Below, piece after piece: positions 42,455 to 51,102 of a DNA stretch of 64,000 nucleotides. Location of the stretch: the NCBI RefSeq assembly GCF_016653355.1, contig NZ_NHSK01000074.1, forward strand, positions 154,318 to 218,317. Reading direction: 5' to 3'. The stretch comes from Rhodoplanes elegans. Lineage in GTDB: Bacteria; Pseudomonadota; Alphaproteobacteria; Rhizobiales; Xanthobacteraceae. The notes under the pieces are model-generated. The model ran no database searches and was not told the origin of the DNA. It worked only from the letters and a program-made list of their open reading frames with translations. Both the position numbers and the translations under genes were made by a program. How positions within the stretch are numbered: the stretch's first letter is position 1; each line of letters opens with the position of its first letter.

Positions 42455-43630
42455 ATGAGGCGAGTGGCAGCCGTCGTCGTCGCCGGAGGGCGCGGCCTGC
42501 GGGCCGGCGGCGACGTTCCGAAGCAGTACCGCTGCATCGGGGGCATGGCGGTTATTCGTCGCACACTCATGGCGTTCACTGCCCATCCCGGCATCGCCAA
42601 CATCCAGCCGGTCATCCATCCCGACGACGAGGCCCGTTTCGCGAGCGCCGCGGCGGGGCTCCCGGTGCTCGTCCCGACCCATGGCGGCACCACCCGGCAG
42701 GCCTCCGTGCATGCCGGCCTGGAGGCCCTCGCCCCCCGGGCGCCCGAGATCGTGCTGGTGCACGACGCGGCGCGGCCGTTCGCCTCGCCGGCCCTGCTCG
42801 ACCGGGCGATCGCGGCCGGCCGGGGGGGCGCGGCCATTCCGGGGCTCGTCGTCAGCGACACCGTCAAGGTGGTCGACGGCTCCGGCCTGATCGTCGAGAC
42901 GCTCGACCGCAGCCGGCTGCGAACCGTGCAGACCCCGCAGGCGTTCCGGTTCGACGCCCTGCTGGCCGCGCATCGCACGGCGGCGGCGGCGGGGCGCGAC
43001 GACTTCACCGACGACGCCGCGCTCGCCGAATGGGCCGGTCTGCCGGTCGCGATCTTCGAAGGGGAGGCCACCAACGTGAAGCTCACCACGCCGGACGACT
43101 TCCGCCGCGCCGAGGCGGAGCTGCTCGCCGATCTCGGCGACGTGCGGGTCGGTTCCGGCTACGACGTCCACGCCTTCGCCGAGACCGGCGACCATGTCTG
43201 GCTCGGCGGCGTCAAGATCCCGCACGACCGCTCGGTCGAGGGCCACTCCGACGCCGATGTCGCGCTCCATGCGCTGGTCGACGCCATCCTGGGGGCGCTC
43301 GCCGAGGGCGACATCGGGGTCCACTTCCCGCCCAGCGACCCGCAGTGGAAGGGCGCGTCGTCGGACCGCTTCCTCGCCTATGCGGTCGAGCGGGTGAAGG
43401 CGCGCGGCGGCCAGATCGCCCATGTCGACCTCACTTTGGTGGCCGAGGCGCCGCGGCTCGGCAAGTACCGCGACGCCATCCGGGCCCGGGTCGCCGAGAT
43501 CGTCGGCATCTCGGTCGACCGGGTCGGGCTGAAGGCGACCACCAGCGAGAAGATGGGCTTCATCGGCCGCCGCGAGGGGCTGGTCGCCTACGCGACCGCC
43601 ACGGTCCGCCTGCCCTGGACGACGCCGTGA
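42455..43630 (+). CDS. ispDF: Bifunctional IspD/IspF (MEP isoprenoid pathway)
   Basis: A fusion of two steps of the non-mevalonate pathway. IspD (about residues 1-225; [20 protein letters not shown] and [10 protein letters not shown]) adds CMP to methylerythritol 4-phosphate. IspF (about 230-391; [42 protein letters not shown]) forms the cyclodiphosphate. Fusion is typical of alphaproteobacteria. GGAG precedes the ATG. Its last codon overlaps the next gene's GTG (GTGA). Confidence 0.98.
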   Translation: MRRVAAVVVAGGRGLRAGGDVPKQYRCIGGMAVIRRTLMAFTAHPGIANIQPVIHPDDEARFASAAAGLPVLVPTHGGTTRQASVHAGLEALAPRAPEIVLVHDAARPFASPALLDRAIAAGRGGAAIPGLVVSDTVKVVDGSGLIVETLDRSRLRTVQTPQAFRFDALLAAHRTAAAAGRDDFTDDAALAEWAGLPVAIFEGEATNVKLTTPDDFRRAEAELLADLGDVRVGSGYDVHAFAETGDHVWLGGVKIPHDRSVEGHSDADVALHALVDAILGALAEGDIGVHFPPSDPQWKGASSDRFLAYAVERVKARGGQIAHVDLTLVAEAPRLGKYRDAIRARVAEIVGISVDRVGLKATTSEKMGFIGRREGLVAYATATVRLPWTTP

Positions 43631-44190
43631 CCGAGACGCCCGCCACCCCCCGGGCGCTCGCCGACACGACGACCGCCGATCCGGACGCCGACCCCGTCGC
43701 CGCGCTGGCCCGCCGGGTGCTCGACATCTGCCGGGCGCGGCGCCTCACCGTCGCCACCGCCGAATCCTGCACGGGCGGGCTCGTCGCCGGCGCGTTGACC
43801 GCCGTCGCCGGCTCGTCGGACGTGGTCGAGTCGGGCTACGTCACCTATTCGAATGCCGCCAAGGAGCGCCTGCTCGGCGTGCCGCACGACACGCTGCTGC
43901 GGCACGGGGCGGTGAGCCGGGAGACCGCGGAGGCGATGGCGCTCGGGGTGCTGGCGCACGCCCCGGTCGACCTGTCGGTCGCCATCACCGGGATCGCCGG
44001 GCCGGGCGGCGGCTCGGACGAGAAGCCGGTCGGCCTCGTCCATTTCGCCGCGGCGCTGCGCGGCCGCCAGCTCCTGCACCGCGAATGCCGCTTCGGCGAC
44101 CGCGGCCGCGAGGCGGTGCGGCGCGCCGCCGTGCTGGAGGCCCTGTCGATGCTCGAACAGCTCGCCGACCGCCGGTCGGTCCGACGCTGA
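43627..44190 (+). CDS. CinA C-terminal domain protein (nicotinamide-nucleotide amidase-like), copy 2
   Basis: A 187-residue stand-alone amidase domain with complete motifs: [56 protein letters not shown]. The GTG at 43627 overlaps the ispDF stop, so the two are translationally coupled, as in many Hyphomicrobiales. Unlike copy 1 (27482-28063) the GPGGGS loop is canonical, making this the better candidate for active NMN deamidase. Confidence 0.93.
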   Translation: MTETPATPRALADTTTADPDADPVAALARRVLDICRARRLTVATAESCTGGLVAGALTAVAGSSDVVESGYVTYSNAAKERLLGVPHDTLLRHGAVSRETAEAMALGVLAHAPVDLSVAITGIAGPGGGSDEKPVGLVHFAAALRGRQLLHRECRFGDRGREAVRRAAVLEALSMLEQLADRRSVRR

Positions 44191-44273
44191 CCCGTCGCAG
44201 CGGCGGCTGAACACACCTCCCCCCGGCGCGTTGTCCCCCCGGAACGCGAACCGGTTACCGCGCGGGGACCGAC

Positions 44274-45437
44274 ATGGTGCCGAACGACGAACGAGCGCGC
44301 GAATATCTGCGCGCCATCACGGGATTCACCCGCCTCGCCGGCGAGCCGGTGTCGCCCGACCGCCTGATGCAGCACGCCGTCGCCCAGGTGTCGCGCGTCA
44401 CACACATCCGGCACGTCAAGGTGCTGCGCCACCGGCCCGAGCACGGTGACCTGCTCGTCGAGGCGGGAGTCGGCTGGAAGGAGGGCGTCGTCGGCCATGC
44501 CACGCTCGGGGCCGAGATCAGCTCGCCGCCCGGCCGCGCCGTGCAGACCGGCGCCGCCGTGATCATCGACGACCTGCGCAACGATCGCGAATACCGGATC
44601 TCGAAGCTCCTTCAGGAGCACGGCGTCATCGCCCTCGCCAACGTGCCGATCATGATCGACGGCCAGACCTGGGGCGTGCTCGAGGCCGACTCCGAGACGC
44701 CGCGATGCTTCGACGAATGGGATGTCGACTTCCTCTCCGCGATGGCCAACACGCTCGGCTGCGCGCTCAGCCGCCACGCTGCGGCCGAGGGCCTGCTCGC
44801 CGCCGAAAACCGCACCGCCCGCACCCAGGCCCACGCCGACATCACGCTGCGTGAGTTCCAGCACCGAGTGAAGAACAACCTGCAGCTCATCGTGTCGTTC
44901 ATGTCGCTCAAGCGCCGGGAGAGCGCCCAGGAGGAGACATGGGACGTGCTCGGCACCGCGATGTCGCGCGTCCAGGCGATCGCGGTCGCGCACGACCTCC
45001 TGTCCAAGGGCAAGGACGCGACCGGGATCTCGTTCGATCAGTATCTGCGCGCCCTGTGCGCCAATCTGGCGCCCGACGAGCGCGACGTGTCGATCCGGGT
45101 GACGGCCGCCGACGCGCTCCTGCCGCTCGACCGGGCCGTGCCGGCGGCCCTGATCGTCAACGAGCTGGTCACCAACGCACTCAAATACGCGTTCGGCGAA
45201 AACGGCGGGACGGTGCGGGTGGGCTTCGACCTCTCGGGCAACGGCAGCGAGGCGGCGATCTTCGTCGAGGACGACGGAGCCGGGCTGCCGGAGCCGCGCC
45301 GGCCGGGCTTCGGCATGAAGATGATCGAGGCCTTCGCCCAGCAGCTCGCCGGCCGCGTCTCCTATGGCCGGGCCGAGCGCAGCGGCACCGGCACCCGGAT
45401 CGAGGTGCGATTTCCGGTGCTGGCGGGGCCCGTCTGA
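44274..45437 (+). CDS. GAF-domain sensor histidine kinase (HisKA_2 family)
   Basis: A 387-residue soluble kinase. Residues about 25-170 form a GAF domain (HVKVLRHRPEHGDLLVEAGV, VIALANVPIMIDGQTWGVLE). The phosphoacceptor region is REFQHRVKNNLQLIVSFMSL, diagnostic of HisKA_2 rather than the classical HisKA. The ATPase domain has VNELVTNALKYAFG and VEDDGAGLP. HisKA_2 kinases often act in general stress or light signalling in this order. No response regulator is adjacent, so the partner is unknown. Confidence 0.92.
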   Translation: MVPNDERAREYLRAITGFTRLAGEPVSPDRLMQHAVAQVSRVTHIRHVKVLRHRPEHGDLLVEAGVGWKEGVVGHATLGAEISSPPGRAVQTGAAVIIDDLRNDREYRISKLLQEHGVIALANVPIMIDGQTWGVLEADSETPRCFDEWDVDFLSAMANTLGCALSRHAAAEGLLAAENRTARTQAHADITLREFQHRVKNNLQLIVSFMSLKRRESAQEETWDVLGTAMSRVQAIAVAHDLLSKGKDATGISFDQYLRALCANLAPDERDVSIRVTAADALLPLDRAVPAALIVNELVTNALKYAFGENGGTVRVGFDLSGNGSEAAIFVEDDGAGLPEPRRPGFGMKMIEAFAQQLAGRVSYGRAERSGTGTRIEVRFPVLAGPV

Positions 45438-45453
45438 GCGGCTCGCCCCGGCC

Positions 45454-45933
45454 CTATTCCGCCACCACGGCGGCGCGCCCGCCGGTGCCGTAGATCACGT
45501 CGGCCCGCGCCTCGAAGGCGCCGGCGAATTTCCGGAATGCCGCGTCGAACACGGCGCCCATCAGGTGCGACAGCATCCGGCTCTTGAACTCGTAGTCGAT
45601 GTAGAACTCGACCTCGGACGCCGTGTTACCCAGCGGCTTGAAGCTCCACCGGTTGGACAGCACCTTCAGCGGGCCTTCGAGATAGTCGACCGCGATGAAC
45701 AGCTCCGGCCGGTGCATCGTCACCTTGGTGGTGAAGTGCTCGTGGAAGACCTTGTAGGACACGGTCATCCGGGCGATCGCCGTCTCGATCCCCTCGTCCA
45801 CCTGGGTGCGGCCGCGCACCTTCATGCCGGTGCACAGCGGCACGAACTCCGGATAGCTGTCCATGTCGGCGACGAGGTCGAACATCCTGTCGGCCGCGTG
45901 GTGGACGCGGCGGCGGGCGCGGAAGCGCGGCAT
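45454..45933 (-). CDS. RatA/COQ10-like START-domain protein
   Basis: A 159-residue START-fold (polyketide cyclase/SRPBCC) protein with HHAADRMFDLVADMDSYPEF, VPLCTGMKVRGRT and HLMGAVFDAAFRKFAGAFE, typical of bacterial COQ10/RatA homologues. In mitochondria the homologue is needed for coenzyme Q function. The E. coli relative RatA was described as a ribosome-association toxin, but no antitoxin gene is present, and a ubiquinone role is more likely. It lies 5 bases after lipA on the same strand. Confidence 0.9.
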   Translation of the reverse strand: MPRFRARRRVHHAADRMFDLVADMDSYPEFVPLCTGMKVRGRTQVDEGIETAIARMTVSYKVFHEHFTTKVTMHRPELFIAVDYLEGPLKVLSNRWSFKPLGNTASEVEFYIDYEFKSRMLSHLMGAVFDAAFRKFAGAFEARADVIYGTGGRAAVVAE

Positions 45934-45938
45934 GGCGC

Positions 45939-46892
45939 TCAGCGCCTTCCGGCGCGGGCGGCCTGCAGGCGACGGAAATCGTCGCCCGCATGGTGCGAGG
46001 AGCGGGTCAGGGGCGAGGCGGAGACCATCAGAAATCCCTTGGCGTAGGCAATCGTCTCGAGCGACTTGAACTCGTCCGGCGTGAGGAAGCGGGCGACCGG
46101 ATGGTGCTTGCGGGTCGGCTGCAGGTACTGGCCGATGGTGAGGAAATCGACGTCCGCGGCGCGCAGGTCGTCCATCACCTGGAGAATCTCGTTCCGGGTC
46201 TCGCCGAGCCCGACCATGATGCCGGACTTGGTGAACATCGTCGGATCGATCTCCTTGACCTGCTGCAGGAGGCGGATCGAGTTAAAGTAGCGGGCGCCCG
46301 GCCGCACCGTCAGATAGAGCGACGGCACCGTCTCCAGATTGTGGTTGAAGACGTCGGGCTTGGCCGCAACCACGACCTCGGCGGCGCCGGCCTTGCGCAA
46401 GAAGTCCGGGGTGAGGACCTCGATCGAGGTTTGCGGGGCGCGGGCCCGGATCGCCCGGATCACGGCGGCGAAATGCGCCGCGCCGCCGTCGTCGAGGTCG
46501 TCGCGGTCGACCGAGGTGACGACCACGTGGGAGAGGCCGAGCGTCGCGGTCGCCTCGGCGGCGCGGGCCGGCTCGTCCGGATCGAGCGGCTTCGGGATCC
46601 CGGTCGAGACGTTGCAGAACGCGCAGGCGCGCGTGCAGGTCTCGCCCATGATCATCAGCGTCGCGTGCTTCTTCTCCCAGCACTCGCCGATGTTGGGGCA
46701 GCCGGCCTCCTCGCAGACGGTGTGCAGGCCGTGCGCCCGCACGATGCCGTGGGTCTCGCCGTAGCCCTTCGACACCGGCGCCTTGACCCGGATCCAGTCG
46801 GGTTTTCGCAGGACCGGCTGGTCCGGACGGTTGGCCTTTTCCGGGTGTCGCGGGCGCTGCGGCCCGCCGACGGTGTCGAGCACGACGACCAT
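45939..46892 (-). CDS. lipA: Lipoyl synthase
   Basis: Radical-SAM enzyme that inserts two sulfurs to make lipoyl groups, needed by PdhB, PdhC and other 2-oxoacid complexes. The 317 residues carry the auxiliary-cluster cysteines ([12 protein letters not shown]), the SAM-cluster motif [21 protein letters not shown] and [11 protein letters not shown]. Together with the RatA/COQ10-like gene downstream it forms the usual lipA-coq10 pair of the order. Confidence 0.98.
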   Translation of the reverse strand: MVVVLDTVGGPQRPRHPEKANRPDQPVLRKPDWIRVKAPVSKGYGETHGIVRAHGLHTVCEEAGCPNIGECWEKKHATLMIMGETCTRACAFCNVSTGIPKPLDPDEPARAAEATATLGLSHVVVTSVDRDDLDDGGAAHFAAVIRAIRARAPQTSIEVLTPDFLRKAGAAEVVVAAKPDVFNHNLETVPSLYLTVRPGARYFNSIRLLQQVKEIDPTMFTKSGIMVGLGETRNEILQVMDDLRAADVDFLTIGQYLQPTRKHHPVARFLTPDEFKSLETIAYAKGFLMVSASPLTRSSHHAGDDFRRLQAARAGRR

Positions 46893-46918
46893 GGCGACCT
46901 TTCGGGAGATTGTGGGGT

Positions 46919-47422
46919 CTACTTACGCATCGCCGCCCGTGACCGCAAGGCGGCCGACCGCAAGGCGGCGCCCTGCCCCGCGGCCGGCACCGGCGTCGAT
47001 CCGATGGCCGCGTCGGACCCGTTGCGCGGCTCGACGAGAGACCGATCGCGCGTCCGGTCGCGCACGGCCGACGGGAACCCCTCGAGGCCGGCCACGTGGG
47101 CGATCAGCGCCGCGTCGCCGGCGCGGGCGAGCGCGCGGCCGCTGCGCCCGGCCTCGCGGGCCGCGAGCGCCGCCTCCATCCACACCTTCGCGGCGTCCGA
47201 CCGCGTCATCCACCGGCGGCCGTAGCAAACCCGGGGATCGCCGAGGCAGCGGCCGTGGCGCCGGCAGCTCGCCCGATGGCAGCCGGCCGGATGGCCGAGC
47301 CAGGTCATGAAGGCGGCCAACGCCGCGGCCGAGAGACGCGACGGATCGATCCAGGCGGACGGCATCGGGGGGCCCGAGGGCGGGGCTTTCGGGTCGGTCT
47401 CTCGTCGTCGGTGCCGGGTCAT
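46919..47422 (-). CDS. Hypothetical Cys-cluster protein upstream of lipA
   Basis: A 167-residue protein with a central run of four cysteines ([12 protein letters not shown], then VCYGRRW) that could bind metal. The C-terminal third is low-complexity and Ala/Arg-rich. It precedes lipA by 26 bases on the same strand. Proteins with a similar CRRxxxC patch appear in related bacteria without known function. No membrane segment. Confidence 0.65.
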   Translation of the reverse strand: MTRHRRRETDPKAPPSGPPMPSAWIDPSRLSAAALAAFMTWLGHPAGCHRASCRRHGRCLGDPRVCYGRRWMTRSDAAKVWMEAALAAREAGRSGRALARAGDAALIAHVAGLEGFPSAVRDRTRDRSLVEPRNGSDAAIGSTPVPAAGQGAALRSAALRSRAAMRK

Positions 47423-47435
47423 GGTCGCCTCTTAC

Positions 47436-47555
47436 GTAGCCCGGGTTGAGCCTGCGAAACCCGGGTTCCCCACGGCACGGCGCTTCCTCGATTGGTTCCG
47501 GCCGTGCCCTCCGGCGAGGCTTGTCCCGGCCGCCGCTGCGCTCCGCCCGGGCTAC
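47436..47555 (+). repeat. Paired GTAG-REP element, copy 2
   Basis: GTAGCCCGGGTTGAGCC at 47436 and, on the minus strand from 47555, GTAGCCCGGGCGGAGC, each followed by a complementary arm to make a hairpin. The 120 bp have a longer spacer than the copies next to the RAYT gene. Confidence 0.9.
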
Positions 47556-48075
47556 GAAAAACACTCCGGCACGTCCTCCCCGCGCCCGCGACGCGCGCGG
47601 CGCCCGGGGTGTGCCCATGACCTGCACCCGGCCCTTCCCTTGAAAAGACCGAGGGAGGCGGAGCGCCGGGAGGCGCCACACCATTTGTCCGCGCGTTTGG
47701 GAGCGCGGCGCGCATCGCGCCCCGAAGAGCCCGACACGCGCGCCTCCCGGCGCTCCACCGCGGCGATTTCGGTTGTTCGGCCGCGCTTGGGGTCCGACCG
47801 ACCGGGCCGAGACCTCGTCAGCGATGCTCCTCGCGCCCGGGTCGTCTTGCCCGGAGGGCGGGGCCCGAACACCCCCGGGAGCGCGGCGGACGAGGCCGCG
47901 CCCGCAGGCGCCGCATTCGCCGGCCGGTTTCCCGGTTGGTCCGGCGACCGGAGCGAGCGCGAACGCCAGCCCCGGCCCGCTCCGCCGCCCGACGTCACCG
48001 GTCGACGTCCCTCGTGGAGCAGGACGGAAGGAGTATAGGAATTTTGTCCGCTGGCGCAAGGTGGGCCATCGTGCT
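47556..48075. other. Unassigned 520-bp intergenic block between two REP elements
   Basis: No coding frame here has family-like content or plausible composition; long frames exist on both strands only because stops are rare at this G+C. The block contains several hairpin-prone stretches (for example GGCGCCGGGAGGCGCC-like arms around 47660-47760). It ends in a locally A+T-rich motif (GGAGTATAGGAATTTTGTCC, about 48028-48047). It may be non-coding RNA, decayed DNA or part of a larger repeat. Confidence 0.4.
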
Positions 48076-48160
48076 GTAGCCCGGGTTGAGCGCAGCGAAA
48101 CCCGGGACAGACCTCGCGGCGAACCCCTCCCCGGCCGTCGCTTCGCTCCGCCCGGGCTAC
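48076..48160 (+). repeat. Paired GTAG-REP element, copy 3 (RAYT 3' side)
   Basis: 85 bp: GTAGCCCGGGTTGAGCGC with its AAACCCGGG arm at the left, and on the minus strand GTAGCCCGGGCGGAGC from 48160. The right-hand GTAG (48157-48160) contains the TAG stop codon of the RAYT gene. Confidence 0.93.
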
Positions 48161-48696
48161 GGCCGGCTCGGCTCCCCGAAATCCCCCTCGTCGCACCGCG
48201 CGTCGCCGCCCCAATCGGCCGGTACCAGGCCGAGGCGGACGAACCGGTGGAACGACGACCACGGCCAGTCGCACGCCCGCCCGACGAGCCCGTGCTTCAC
48301 GGGATTGAAGTGCACGTAATCGACATGACGCGCGTGATCACGATCGTCACGGATCGTGTGCTCCCAGAACCGCCGTTGCCACAGCGCCGGCTCGCCGTTC
48401 CGGTGGCGGCCGACCGGCCCGCCCGCCGCGGCGACGGCGTCGGTGAACCGGCGCTTGATAAGCGCCCATCGCGTGGAGAAGTCGGCATCCCCGGCCGGCA
48501 AGCTCATTACCGCATGGAGATGATCAGGAAGCACGACGATCGCCTCGACCGCGAACGGGTGGCGTGCGCGCACATCGCGAAACGCCGCGCGCAGCGCGTC
48601 GACATGATCGACGAGCACGCGCGACCGCCGGTCGGCGAGCGTCACGGTGAAAAAGTACGTTCCGCCCTGGACGAAATTCCGCCGGTATCGGACCAT
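48157..48696 (-). CDS. REP-associated tyrosine transposase (RAYT)
   Basis: A 179-residue Y1-transposase (IS200-like) of the RAYT group, single-strand nucleases that recognise and cut REP hairpins. It begins MVRYRRNFVQGGTYFFTVTL, has the HxH metal motif in VLPDHLHAVMSLP, ALIKRRFT, LWQRRFWEHTIRD, and the catalytic Tyr region HVDYVHFNPVKHGL with WPWSSFHRF. These residues look intact. It lies between two paired GTAG-REP elements (48076-48160 and 48742-48822), the arrangement expected of a REP/RAYT unit. Unlike IS200, no separate end structures or partner gene is seen. Confidence 0.95.
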   Translation of the reverse strand: MVRYRRNFVQGGTYFFTVTLADRRSRVLVDHVDALRAAFRDVRARHPFAVEAIVVLPDHLHAVMSLPAGDADFSTRWALIKRRFTDAVAAAGGPVGRHRNGEPALWQRRFWEHTIRDDRDHARHVDYVHFNPVKHGLVGRACDWPWSSFHRFVRLGLVPADWGGDARCDEGDFGEPSRP

Positions 48697-48724
48697 GCCG
48701 AATTGTAATCGAAGCCGGCCACAA

Positions 48725-48745
48725 ATCGTAGATCGTAGATCGTAG
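48725..48745 (+). repeat. Triple ATCGTAG direct repeat leading into REP copy 4
   Basis: ATCGTAG occurs three times in a row; the last four bases of the third copy are the GTAG that starts the REP at 48742. It lies 29 bases before the RAYT start codon (on the minus strand, upstream). Possibly slipped copies or cut-and-fill traces at the REP head. Confidence 0.8.
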
Positions 48746-48822
48746 CCCGGGTTGAGCGCAGCGAAACCCGGGAATCCCGGGCGAGGCCCCTCCCGGCCGT
48801 CGCTTCGCTCCGCCCGGGCTAC
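48742..48822 (+). repeat. Paired GTAG-REP element, copy 4 (RAYT 5' side)
   Basis: 81 bp: GTAGCCCGGGTTGAGCGC and its arm at the left, and the inverted GTAGCCCGGGCGGAGC read from 48822. Almost the same as copy 3 on the other side of the RAYT gene. Confidence 0.93.
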
Positions 48823-48831
48823 GAAGAATCC

Positions 48832-48913
48832 GGGCTACGCTTGCTACGAAGGACGCGGGCTGCGCTTGCTGCGACGAATGCCATCTGCGCTTGCCGATGA
48901 GACGCGAAATGCC
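48832..48913 (+). repeat. Degenerate tandem repeat next to REP copy 4
   Basis: Three diverged units of about 25-31 bases (starting GGGCTACGCTTGC, GGGCTGCGCTTGC and ATCTGCGCTTGC) follow the REP. The third runs into the start region of the DUF2971 pseudogene. Confidence 0.65.
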
Positions 48914-49764
48914 GATTGCCGACCCACATCCTGCGGTCCCGAGCCCCCCGCCTGACGATCAAAGCATTTGGCGATTCATGTCTCTGGAAAAACTTCTCGA
49001 CCTTCTTTTAGAGCAGTCCTTATACTTTTCACAAGTCAAAGAGCTGCAAAGTCAAGATCCATTTGAAGGTCATCATTCAAGAGGTTCAATCCATTTGAAT
49101 CTTCAATTTTTGAATGACCCGGAACTTTTAAGGTCTGTGGTTGAGCAAAACTGGAGAGGATCGAAAATACCAGACCTTAACAACCCAGAAATTTTAGGTA
49201 GAATAATGGGAATTTTTCATCCTAGTACACTTGAGTTGCTCGCCAATTTTTCCGCATCACATCTTACGTAAACTGCTGGCACATAAATGATCACGAATCC
49301 GCCGCCTTGTGGAAATTGTACTGCCCGGGCGAATCGGGGTATTCTATTAGGTCAAGTATAGGAAGATTAAAGGAGTCTCTTTCTAGTTGCCCGAAAGAAA
49401 TTTTTGTTGGGCAGGTTGATTATATCGATTACGATACAAAGCCGACTTCTGCCGGGAACTTCCTTGATCCTATATTTAAGAAGCGGATCAGTTTGCTCAC
49501 GAACGAGAATTGAGATTGTGCTTTACTGAAATTCCGCAACTACGAGACGGAGATGATCTTAATAACGCGATGAGCATCATACACAGAAATCCTCCCGGAA
49601 TAACGGTTAATTGCAATACGGAAGTACTCATTAATGAAATTGTTGTCAGCCCAACGAGCCCACCTTGGTGTTTTAATTCGGTTAGGAAAATGGTCGGACG
49701 ACTTTTCCCGAGTATTATAGTTAGGAGATCGACGTTATTAACATCTCCAAAGTACACATTCTGA
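48897..49764 (+). pseudogene. DUF2971 gene broken by two one-base frameshifts
   Basis: Three frames together make one DUF2971 protein of about 289 residues. Part 1 (to 49265) has WRFMSLEKLLDLLLEQSLYF and QDPFEGHHS. Part 2, from about 49265 in the -1 frame, has NCWHINDHESAALWKLYC and GRLKESL. Part 3, from 49492 again in the -1 frame, has FAHERELR and VLINEIVVSPTSPPW. Adding one T in each of the short T runs near 49265 and 49493 restores the frame. The DNA is far A+T-richer than the rest of the window, indicating recent transfer. It is enclosed by GTAG-REP elements. DUF2971 function is unknown. Start taken at the ATG at 48897. Confidence 0.88.
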
Positions 49765-49778
49765 AATTCGCGAGAAAT

Positions 49779-49860
49779 GTAGCCCGCCGGGTTGAGCCTG
49801 CGAAACCCGGGATCGGCGGCACGGCCCGTCCCGGCCGTCGCTGCGCTCCGCCCGGGCTAC
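49779..49860 (+). repeat. Paired GTAG-REP element, copy 5
   Basis: 82 bp: GTAGCCCGCCGGGTTGAGCC (three extra bases in the first arm relative to the other copies) and the inverted GTAGCCCGGGCGGAGC read from 49860. It closes the A+T-rich DUF2971 island on its right side, 15 bases after the reconstructed stop. Confidence 0.9.
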
Positions 49861-49897
49861 GAGCGGCTACGAGGCGTCCGGCCCCTGCCCGCTCCGC

Positions 49898-51043
49898 TCA
49901 GAACGCCGTCCCGAACCACTTGGTCGCGACCGAGCCGTCGTCGTCGACCCACGGAATCGGCGGCAGGGTCGGCAGGTGCGAGGCGTAGGGCATCACCTTG
50001 GCGAGCGGGATGATCACCCGGAAGAAGCGGGCGCGGAAGCTGTCGTGCATGCCGCCGTCGAGGCCCGTGTAGATCGGCGCGGCCGGCACGCCGTCGGCCA
50101 TCTGTTGAGCGACGAGGCGCGCCGTCTCGGCCGCGTCGGCGCGCTGCTTCTCCTGCGCCGGGCCGGCGATCTTCGGATCGATCAGATGCGGCGGGCATTT
50201 CCCCACCGGATCGAACACGAACGGCGTCGAGGCGTTGGGCAGCGGTCGCGCGTCGAACACGTAGCGGCGCTCGCACACGTCGACCCGCGGCTCGCGCCGC
50301 GACGTCTCGAAGTGATCGTTGCCGATCTTCAGCATCGTCCAGAACGGCAGGTTCGGACTGTTCCGATGGCGCGCCAGGTTCGCCGGCGTGAGGCGGAACG
50401 GATAGGCCTGGACCTGGAACGACGGCCGGCCGGCGAGCGCGTCGCGGGCGAGCCCGTAGATCTCCTCGATCTGCGGGTCGGTCATCGCGAAGCAGCCGGC
50501 CGAGGCACAGATGCCGTGGATCATCAGCAGGCTGCCGGTGCGGCCGTTGGCGCGGTCGAAGGCGTTCGGGTAGCCGGTGTTGATGGCGAGATGGAAGGCG
50601 GAGTGCGGGTTCATCAGCGCCGGCGTGACCGTATAAAACCCCTCCGGCGCCTGGCGGTCGCCCTCGAAGTGCTTCGGCCCGAGATCGCCCGACCATCGGC
50701 AGATCGGATAGGTCTTCAGGTGCGCGAAACGCCCGCTCGCGTCCTGCTTCCACACCTCGAGCTCGCCCTCCTCCTTGAAGACGCGCATCACGATCGGCGA
50801 ATTCTTCGGCATCCGCTTCTCGCGCAGCAGCGCCAGCAAAGCCGGCGGCAGCTCCTTGGTGGCCTTGGCGGGCAGCGGCTTCTCGGCGGGGCGGCTCGTC
50901 GCGTCGGGGCGTTTGGGGTCCTGGGCCGGCGCGGAAGGGGGCTTGCCGTCCTGGGCGAGCGCGCGCACCGGCACGGCCGCCACCAGCGCGGCGGCGAGCG
51001 CCACGGCCAGCAGGCGCCCACGCTCACGGGTGACGCGGATCAT
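49898..51043 (-). CDS. Exported L,D-transpeptidase family protein (YkuD domain)
   Basis: A 381-residue periplasmic protein. Residues 1-31 are a signal peptide (LLAVALAAALVAAVPVRALA). The YkuD catalytic domain has the conserved LMIHGICASAGCFAMTD with active-site His and Cys. YkuD enzymes form L,D cross-links or attach lipoproteins in peptidoglycan; YafK-like members such as this may also cleave such links. The ATG at 51043 follows GGAGGGGAGGG. The long C-terminal part after the domain is not assigned. Confidence 0.9.
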   Translation of the reverse strand: MIRVTRERGRLLAVALAAALVAAVPVRALAQDGKPPSAPAQDPKRPDATSRPAEKPLPAKATKELPPALLALLREKRMPKNSPIVMRVFKEEGELEVWKQDASGRFAHLKTYPICRWSGDLGPKHFEGDRQAPEGFYTVTPALMNPHSAFHLAINTGYPNAFDRANGRTGSLLMIHGICASAGCFAMTDPQIEEIYGLARDALAGRPSFQVQAYPFRLTPANLARHRNSPNLPFWTMLKIGNDHFETSRREPRVDVCERRYVFDARPLPNASTPFVFDPVGKCPPHLIDPKIAGPAQEKQRADAAETARLVAQQMADGVPAAPIYTGLDGGMHDSFRARFFRVIIPLAKVMPYASHLPTLPPIPWVDDDGSVATKWFGTAF

Positions 51044-51102
51044 CGCCCTCCCCTCCGACGGAGCCGACGATGTGCGGTCCGCTCGCGGCTTTCGTATGGC
51101 GC

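Noticed and set aside
45454..45933. RatA toxin of a toxin-antitoxin pair
   Set aside because: No adjacent antitoxin (RatB-type) gene; the lipA neighbourhood points to a COQ10-like role.
47307..48059. Long open frames on both strands between the Cys-cluster gene and the RAYT gene
   Set aside because: They run through REP elements, have repeat-like Arg/Pro/Gly composition, and show no conserved domain.
49265..49500. Programmed frameshifting in the DUF2971 gene
   Set aside because: No slippery heptamer with a following structure was seen at either shift; both are simple one-base losses in short T runs, better explained by mutation or sequencing error.
48897..49860. A defence island around the DUF2971 gene
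   Set aside because: Only one broken gene of unknown function is present; no restriction, nuclease or toxin genes accompany it.
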